Shown here piece by piece: positions 59,219 through 64,000 of a DNA stretch of 64,000 nt. The notes under the pieces were generated by a model that saw nothing but the letters and a program-made list of their open reading frames with translations, searched no databases and had not been told where the DNA came from. The position numbers were made by a program, and so were the translations under genes. The DNA comes from Mariniflexile gromovii (GTDB taxonomy: Bacteria > Bacteroidota > Bacteroidia > Flavobacteriales > Flavobacteriaceae): the NCBI RefSeq assembly GCF_017814435.1, contig NZ_JAGJCB010000004.1, positions 1-64,000 on the forward strand, in the 5' to 3' direction. The first letter of the stretch is position 1; each line of letters begins with the position of its first letter.

Positions 59219-59456
59219 TTTTGTTCTTGTTAGACTTGGGGACGACTAACAACATAAGTAGGTTTCTGAAGCAAACTTATAATAAAAAAACACATTGCAC
59301 AAGAAAAAATGTATTTAATCGTGTTATTTTTACACTTAATCGATGTTTTTGATTTTAATTAATTGATTTATAGATAATTAACATTTTTAAAAAAATTAAA
59401 GAAGTTCAGCATTAAACTTTTAGTATATTTATTAGTCTAACTACTAAAGTATTTTT

Positions 59457-59999
59457 GTGATTGACGAAGTACAATTATTAGAAGCATTAAAATCTGAATC
59501 CCATAAAGAACGCGCCTTTAGAGAGCTGATAACGCTGTATAAAGAACGGTTGTATTGGCATATTCGTAACATTGTAAAGTCTCATGACGATACAGATGAC
59601 GTACTCCAAAACACTTTCATAAAAATTTACAAAAATATTCATAACTTTAAAGGAGACAGTAAATTGTTTTCATGGATGTATCGTATTGCAACAAATGAGG
59701 CAATAACGTTCATCAATCAAAACGCTAAACGTTTGCAAACAACAAGCGAAGAAGTACAATCTATAGCTATTAGTAAATTAAGTTCGGATGTTTATTTTGA
59801 AGGCGACGCCATTCAACTTAAATTACAAAAAGCCATTGCAACATTACCAGAAAAACAGCAATTGGTTTTTAATATGAAATATTTTCAGGATTTGAAATAC
59901 TCTGAAATGTCCGATATATTAGAAACCAGCGAAGGTGCTTTAAAAGCGTCTTACCACATAGCAGTAAAAAAAATTGAAGCATATCTAACTGAAGATTAA
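59457..59999 (+). CDS. ECF RNA polymerase sigma factor
   Basis: This 180-residue group IV sigma (GTG start) has region 2 DTDDVLQNTFIKIYKNIHNF and FSWMYRIATNEAITFINQN. Region 4 is LPEKQQLVFNMKYFQDLKYS with the HTH EMSDILETSEGALKASYHIA. It is followed by a membrane anti-sigma-like gene and a small exported protein, a second module alongside the one at 22.8-25.0 kb. The sigma factors differ clearly in sequence. Confidence 0.92.
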   Translation: MIDEVQLLEALKSESHKERAFRELITLYKERLYWHIRNIVKSHDDTDDVLQNTFIKIYKNIHNFKGDSKLFSWMYRIATNEAITFINQNAKRLQTTSEEVQSIAISKLSSDVYFEGDAIQLKLQKAIATLPEKQQLVFNMKYFQDLKYSEMSDILETSEGALKASYHIAVKKIEAYLTED

Positions 60000-60032
60000 A
60001 CCTTTTACAAAATATAAAGTCTTATTAACAAG

Positions 60033-60533
60033 ATGAGTACAAATAAATTACATAATATAAAAGAAACTGGGTTCAAAGTTCCGAAGGATTACTTTGCATC
60101 GCTTGAAGACACGATTTTAAGCGAAGTGAAGCTTCAAGAAATGGTTCCTAAATCTGGCTATAAAGTACCCGATAACTACTTTGATTCTTTAGAAGACAAC
60201 ATATTAAATACCGTTAAAACACAACAAGAAACAAAGGTTATCAAACTATTCACATGGAAAAAAGCTGTTTATGCTACCGCAGTTGCAGCAAGTTTAATGT
60301 TACTAATTAATATATTCTTTAATAAAACTGAAAATATTACCATCGATACTCTGGAAACAGCCAGTATTGAAAACTACATTCTAAACGAAGATTTGGAACC
60401 AACTGAATTTGCATCTCTTTTTACCCAAGAAGATTTACTGGATGTTCAGCTAATAAATGAAGGTTACAGCTCAGAAACTTTAGAAAATTATGTTTTTGAC
60501 AACTTAGAAATTGAAGATATTATTACAAAATAA
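60033..60533 (+). CDS. Putative anti-sigma protein with duplicated N-terminal motif
   Basis: This 166-residue protein has two copies of one cytosolic motif, GFKVPKDYFASLEDTIL (about 11-27) and GYKVPDNYFDSLEDNIL (about 43-59). One membrane segment (AVYATAVAASLMLLINIFF, about 76-94) and an acidic extracytoplasmic part follow. Its place after an ECF sigma gene suggests that the doubled motif binds the sigma factor; that is inference. Confidence 0.7.
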   Translation: MSTNKLHNIKETGFKVPKDYFASLEDTILSEVKLQEMVPKSGYKVPDNYFDSLEDNILNTVKTQQETKVIKLFTWKKAVYATAVAASLMLLINIFFNKTENITIDTLETASIENYILNEDLEPTEFASLFTQEDLLDVQLINEGYSSETLENYVFDNLEIEDIITK

Positions 60534-60538
60534 AGACG

Positions 60539-60961
60539 ATGAAAACACTTACAAGCATGCTTTTTATAATAAGTTTTTCCTTAGCCACCTTTGCGCAATC
60601 TAATGGTGATAAAATTAAAACACTGAAAATTGCGTACATAACGGAAAAATTGAATTTAAGTGAAAAAGAAGCCCAAAAATTTTGGCCCATATACAATGAG
60701 TATGAAGAAGAAAATTCTAACTTAAGAAGACAATCTTATGAAACTCGTAAAAAAACCGATTTAAACGCTATTTCTGATGAAGAAGCTTTGCAACTACTAA
60801 AGAAAATTAGAATGAATGAGGAGAAAAGAGACAAACTTGAAAGCGATTTCATCAATAATCTGATGAAGGTGATACCTGCAAAAAAAATCATTCTTTTGCA
60901 TAAAGTTGAAGACGATTTTAAACGAAAAATGTTTGACGAATATAAAAAGAGAAGAAAATAA
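60539..60961 (+). CDS. Exported sensor of the ECF module (Spy/CpxP-like)
   Basis: This 140-residue protein has a signal peptide (ends SLATFAQ) and a helical, charged body with KIAYITEKLNLSEKEAQKFW (LTxxQ-like), then PIYNEYEEENSNLR. The type is often annotated as a sensor of ECF-type sigma factors and resembles periplasmic Spy/CpxP chaperones. It lies 5 bp after the anti-sigma-like gene and closes the operon. A 134-bp palindromic element follows. Confidence 0.75.
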   Translation: MKTLTSMLFIISFSLATFAQSNGDKIKTLKIAYITEKLNLSEKEAQKFWPIYNEYEEENSNLRRQSYETRKKTDLNAISDEEALQLLKKIRMNEEKRDKLESDFINNLMKVIPAKKIILLHKVEDDFKRKMFDEYKKRRK

Positions 60962-60966
60962 AAACT

Positions 60967-61103
60967 AAAGAGGCTGTCTGAAAGTATCAACAAGTGTCAT
61001 TCTGAATTCATTTCAGAATCTTAACTCATTGATAATCAATATTTATTAGAAACTGAAACAAGTTCAGTTTGACAATATATAGACTTTTCAGACAGCCTCT
61101 TTT
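60967..61103. repeat. 134-bp palindromic element, copy 2 (inverted relative to copy 1)
   Basis: It has the same outer arms AGAGGCTGTCTGAAA / TTTCAGACAGCCTCT-like and the same inner palindromes as 27408-27542, in opposite orientation. I count about four differences in 135 bp. Again it fills the gap between two convergent genes and ends in a T-run. Confidence 0.85.
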
Positions 61104-61105
61104 TT

Positions 61106-62158
61106 TTATTCCCTAAAAGTAAGCTTAGAAATTCTTCCAGCACCTGCTGCATAAGCAATACTATCATTTAAAAAACGAAGCGTATAAAAACCTTCATCAC
61201 TTAAATGCTTCCAAGAATCGCCAGAATCACTACTAAAATCGATACCTTTAGAACCTACAGCAATAAGTTCCTTTCCATTCCTATTGGGTATGTACTGTAC
61301 ACAACTTCTATATCCAGGGTTTTCATGTTGTGCTACCAATTGCCAAGTTTTACCACCATTGGTAGTCCTTATTTTGTTTGATGTATTATCATTTGGTTTA
61401 GTATAATCGCCGCCTATGGCAAATCCATGCATGTCATCATAAAAAGCGATGGAATATATCCCTGTGGTTTCTAAACCTTGCACTATGGGCGTTTCAAAAA
61501 CCTCCCAAGTTTCACCCTTATCTGCCGAATATAATACCCTACTCGATGTTCCACCTGTGGCAACCCAAGTTTTATCTCCTAAAATGGCTATATTGGTATT
61601 GCTAGCTGCAAAAGCCGCTTCACCTGCTTTGGGTTTTGGTAATTTATCACAAGAAATTTTATTCCACGTGTTACCACCATCTCGGGTAATAATGATACTC
61701 ATACAACCATCAGTTGGATCGCCAATAGCAATACCTTCTTGATTGTTCCAAAAAACCATAGCATCATAAAAAACTTTAGCGTGATTTTCTTTATAAACCA
61801 CTTGCATTTGTCCCGTATCGCCTGTTTTATATAATATAGCTGGGTTTTCAATACTTAGCATAAAAAAATCGGTTGCTGTGTGTGCTACTGCCCTAAACTG
61901 AAGTTCCAAACTATCAAACTCTTGTTTTGAAATCATCCAACTATGCTTCAGCGGATTAAAAAGACCAAAAGCACCATTATTGGCAGCAAAAGCAAGACTT
62001 CCATCGTTCAATATATCAATGGCCCGAATACTTAACAACGAATCCTCTAAAATGGTTTCAATCTCTACGTTGGAAAAATTACGTGGTGGTAACGTTTTCT
62101 TTTTTCCACAGGAAATAAAAAAAACAATGGTTATCAAGATGACGGAAATCTGTTTCAT
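61106..62158 (-). CDS. YCF48/BNR-repeat lipoprotein
   Basis: This 350-residue lipoprotein (lipobox FFISC, Cys 17) has a beta-propeller of YCF48/BNR type. Repeats include IIITRDGGNTWNKISCDKLP, VLYSADKGETWEVFETPIVQ, IRTTNGGKTWQLVAQHENPG and SSDSGDSWKHLSDEGFYTLR, each with the S/T-x-D-x-G-x-T-W Asp-box. YCF48 helps photosystem assembly in plants, while in other bacteria the role is open. It is the last gene of a run with SCO and YHYH proteins. Confidence 0.82.
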   Translation of the reverse strand: MKQISVILITIVFFISCGKKKTLPPRNFSNVEIETILEDSLLSIRAIDILNDGSLAFAANNGAFGLFNPLKHSWMISKQEFDSLELQFRAVAHTATDFFMLSIENPAILYKTGDTGQMQVVYKENHAKVFYDAMVFWNNQEGIAIGDPTDGCMSIIITRDGGNTWNKISCDKLPKPKAGEAAFAASNTNIAILGDKTWVATGGTSSRVLYSADKGETWEVFETPIVQGLETTGIYSIAFYDDMHGFAIGGDYTKPNDNTSNKIRTTNGGKTWQLVAQHENPGYRSCVQYIPNRNGKELIAVGSKGIDFSSDSGDSWKHLSDEGFYTLRFLNDSIAYAAGAGRISKLTFRE

Positions 62159-62236
62159 AAATTAAAAATTTCCTTAAAAGTAGAAAAGCTCTGTGGATTT
62201 CAATCTAGTAATTCTACAAAACCACACAAAATAAAA

Positions 62237-62869
62237 TCAATGCTCTTGTTTTAGAATGTCTATATGGCGCTTTAAACGCTCCACATCCAATTCAATAGTG
62301 CCATTATAAACCCCACGTATATATCCTTTTTTATCTACCAAAATAAAGTTTTCGGTATGGATAAAATTGCTTTCATCTTGAGTTTTAATAAAATCTTCAT
62401 CGGCAAAATAGCCATTTCTTGCTATTTTATAAATCGCGTCCTTATCGCCCGTTACCAAGTGCCATTTGTTACTTATAACATTATGTTCTTTGGCATAGGT
62501 GTTCAATACAGAAACGAAATCTTTCCAAGGCATTACGGTATGCGATAACAGCATGATTTCTGTATCCTTTAAATAGGTTTCTTGAAGGCTGCCCATATTT
62601 TTTGTAAGCTTAGGGCAAATACCAGGGCATGTGGTGAAGAAAAAATCGGCTATATAAATTTTACCTTCAAATGTTTTATTGGTAATGGTTGTTCCGTTTT
62701 GGTCCACAAATGAAAATTCAGGAATTTTATGTGTACCATGATCCCACTCTGGTGTAAAATCTTGACTATTGAAATAGGGCAACTTTGAAACTGAGGAGGC
62801 TTCGCTGGGTTTTTCTTTACAGTTGAAAAAGACCAAAGAAACTACTATTAAAAATACTGATTTTTTCAT
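62237..62869 (-). CDS. SCO family protein, copper chaperone/thioredoxin-like lipoprotein
   Basis: This 210-residue lipoprotein (lipobox VFFNC) has the SCO1/SenC fold. The copper motif CxxxC is in FFTTCPGICPKLTKNMG, and the later histidine is in LLSHTVMPWKDF. SCO proteins help build the CuA centre of cytochrome c oxidase or handle thiols in the periplasm. It lies between the YwqK-like and YCF48-like lipoprotein genes. Confidence 0.92.
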   Translation of the reverse strand: MKKSVFLIVVSLVFFNCKEKPSEASSVSKLPYFNSQDFTPEWDHGTHKIPEFSFVDQNGTTITNKTFEGKIYIADFFFTTCPGICPKLTKNMGSLQETYLKDTEIMLLSHTVMPWKDFVSVLNTYAKEHNVISNKWHLVTGDKDAIYKIARNGYFADEDFIKTQDESNFIHTENFILVDKKGYIRGVYNGTIELDVERLKRHIDILKQEH

Positions 62870-62920
62870 TTTTATGATTTACACATGAAGCCCTAAATGC
62901 ATCAGAACAACCAAAAGTAG

Positions 62921-63490
62921 TTATTTAACTTCGTCCTCGCCAACGGTAACGGTGTAGCATTTCTTTAAACCAATCAGTCCAAACCGTTCGCCATTTACAA
63001 CTTCATAGTTTGCTTTAATGGTGCCATCTTCTTTCCACAAACGCTGACTGCCAACTTCCATTCCTTCCTTATAATTAAAATCCCTGAAAAGCTGACCTGT
63101 TTTATACCATTCTTTCACACTACCATCAAAAGCACCTTGATTATTAAAATGATATTCAAATTTTGGTTTTCCGCTTTCCCACCACGCTTTATGCACTCCT
63201 ATTTTAACCCCATTCGCATAAAAGCGTTCACTGGCTAAACGGCCATTTTCAAACCATTGTTTTTCTGAACCCTGTTTTTTTCCATCACGATAAAACATTT
63301 CAGATTTTAATTTTTCTTTTGAATAATATGAAACCAATCGTCCTGAAAATGGTTGATCCTGATACATTAAAACACCATTTTCAAGCATTAAATTTTTATT
63401 GGAAGCCTCCATAGTAATTGTTTGATTAGCGTTATTGCAGGCTACAAAAAACAAAATCGAAACTACAATATGTAACCCACCAAACTTCAA
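62921..63490 (-). CDS. YwqK-like MORN-repeat lipoprotein
   Basis: This 189-residue lipoprotein (lipobox FFVAC, TTG start) has repeated MORN-like units: GKKQGSEKQWFENGRLASER, GVKIGVHKAWWESGKPKFEY and DGSVKEWYKTGQLFRDFNYK. The family is often called an antitoxin after YwqK, but no toxin gene is adjacent and the protein is exported, so that label is doubtful. Its start follows the YHYH stop directly (TAG then TTG). Confidence 0.8.
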   Translation of the reverse strand: MKFGGLHIVVSILFFVACNNANQTITMEASNKNLMLENGVLMYQDQPFSGRLVSYYSKEKLKSEMFYRDGKKQGSEKQWFENGRLASERFYANGVKIGVHKAWWESGKPKFEYHFNNQGAFDGSVKEWYKTGQLFRDFNYKEGMEVGSQRLWKEDGTIKANYEVVNGERFGLIGLKKCYTVTVGEDEVK

Positions 63491-64000
63491 CTATCGTGAT
63501 ATATTGCCTGGTGTTCCAAAAAAGCCATTTCCGTTAATATAGGGGTCGTCAGCAGTTACGTGGTAATGGTAAATACCGTTGGGAAAATCTGCCGTAACAC
63601 CAACATGTCCGTGGTAAGCATCTAAATCTGCCGAAGTGAGGATGACACCATTTTCTTTAGGTCCGTAAACAGGAAACCCATCGGCCAAAAGCCCTAAAAA
63701 AGCATCTTCACCAAATTGGCCAGTAAGATATGTTGGCTGTAGGTGATAATGGTACATATCAAAACCTGTGGGATGCCCCAACCATTGGTCGAACGAATTG
63801 ATTTCATTCGTTAAAGGTTGGTCTGGTCCTGCATATTGATTAAAAAACACGACGCCATTTCTGGAAATCCCAATAGGCCCTAACGGAGTTGCTTGATGAT
63901 TGGTAGCTTCTTTTGGATTTAATGTTATTGTAAAAACCACATTTTGCGAAGCAATTTCATTGGGGTTTTTTCTCCAATTGGGGTTGGTACCGTTATAAGC
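63491..64000 (-). CDS. YHYH domain protein, N-terminus beyond the window
   Basis: At least 169 residues are visible; the frame runs off the right edge, so the GTG at 63940 is not the start. The defining motif appears twice, MYHYHLQPTYL and IYHYHVTADDP, with DGFPVYGPKENG and DLDAYHGHVG. Histidine-rich YHYH proteins are exported and probably bind metal. It sits 0 bp before the YwqK-like gene, with an SCO copper protein next, which supports a metal link. Confidence 0.88.
   Translation of the reverse strand, partial: AYNGTNPNWRKNPNEIASQNVVFTITLNPKEATNHQATPLGPIGISRNGVVFFNQYAGPDQPLTNEINSFDQWLGHPTGFDMYHYHLQPTYLTGQFGEDAFLGLLADGFPVYGPKENGVILTSADLDAYHGHVGVTADFPNGIYHYHVTADDPYINGNGFFGTPGNISR

Noticed and set aside
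62921-63490. Toxin-antitoxin system based on the YwqK name
   Set aside because: The protein is a signal-bearing lipoprotein with MORN repeats, and no toxin gene is adjacent.

Overview
The window looks like chromosomal DNA of a member of the Flavobacteriaceae (Bacteroidota). The evidence is low GC, many Bacteroidota-type -7 boxes (TAnnTTTG) upstream of genes, a type IX secretion C-terminal sorting domain, many short lipoproteins with an SC lipobox, a TonB-dependent receptor, and family-typical genes (GlmU-family protein, DUF4252, DUF4199, DUF2490, YHYH). I cannot fix the genus.

Layout. 1-118 is the right end of an IS3-type insertion sequence. 180-1850 holds a DHFR-like reductase and a divergent cupin/TetR pair with two matching operators. 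2163-7890 is the histidine utilisation operon hutH-hutU-hutI with a divergent LysR gene; one palindrome carries both -7 boxes. 8034-13172 holds a DEAD-box RNA helicase with a structured leader, a CarboxypepD_reg-like protein, a frameshifted trmH, a sirtuin and a transglutaminase-like protein. 13294-14247 is a solitary abortive-infection gene. 14367-22680 carries a phosphate permease, an ABC-F ATPase, a J/KTSC protein, a glycosyltransferase, a haem-binding protein and purB. 22808-24956 is an ECF sigma operon with two DUF4252 proteins; an S41 protease and a Dph6-like ATPase follow.

27570-35155 is a cobalamin uptake locus. A B12 riboswitch drives a BtuB-type receptor, a BtuG-like beta-propeller lipoprotein and a T9SS-exported surface protein. 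A divergent BtuF-BtuC-BtuD-like ABC importer completes the path from cell surface to cytoplasm. 35310-40853 holds a TPR protein, rmuC, and a SatD/DUF3307 pair preceded by five tandem 28-bp palindromic repeats. 40905-47062 holds carB (without its allosteric domain), rpmH, a lytic transglycosylase, a hydrolase and a GNAT-like protein. 47163-59159 holds mtaB, a peptide-binding lipoprotein, a PD40 protein, a GlmU-family protein, rpmE2, a GT2 enzyme, a phosphosugar mutase and an MsbA-like exporter. 59457-60961 is a second ECF sigma module. 61106-64000 is a minus-strand run YHYH - YwqK - SCO - YCF48-like, cut by the window end.

Intergenic DNA is unusually rich in repeats: a near-identical pair of ~134-bp palindromic elements in opposite orientation, both between convergent genes; a GCGTTA-bounded stem-loop element; several short palindromic repeats; and many 7-8 bp tandem arrays. 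The strongest leads for something not already described are the 28-bp palindrome array before the SatD gene, the ~76-nt low-complexity insertion inside the B12 riboswitch, the long hairpin leader of the RNA helicase, and the paired bidirectional terminator-like repeats.
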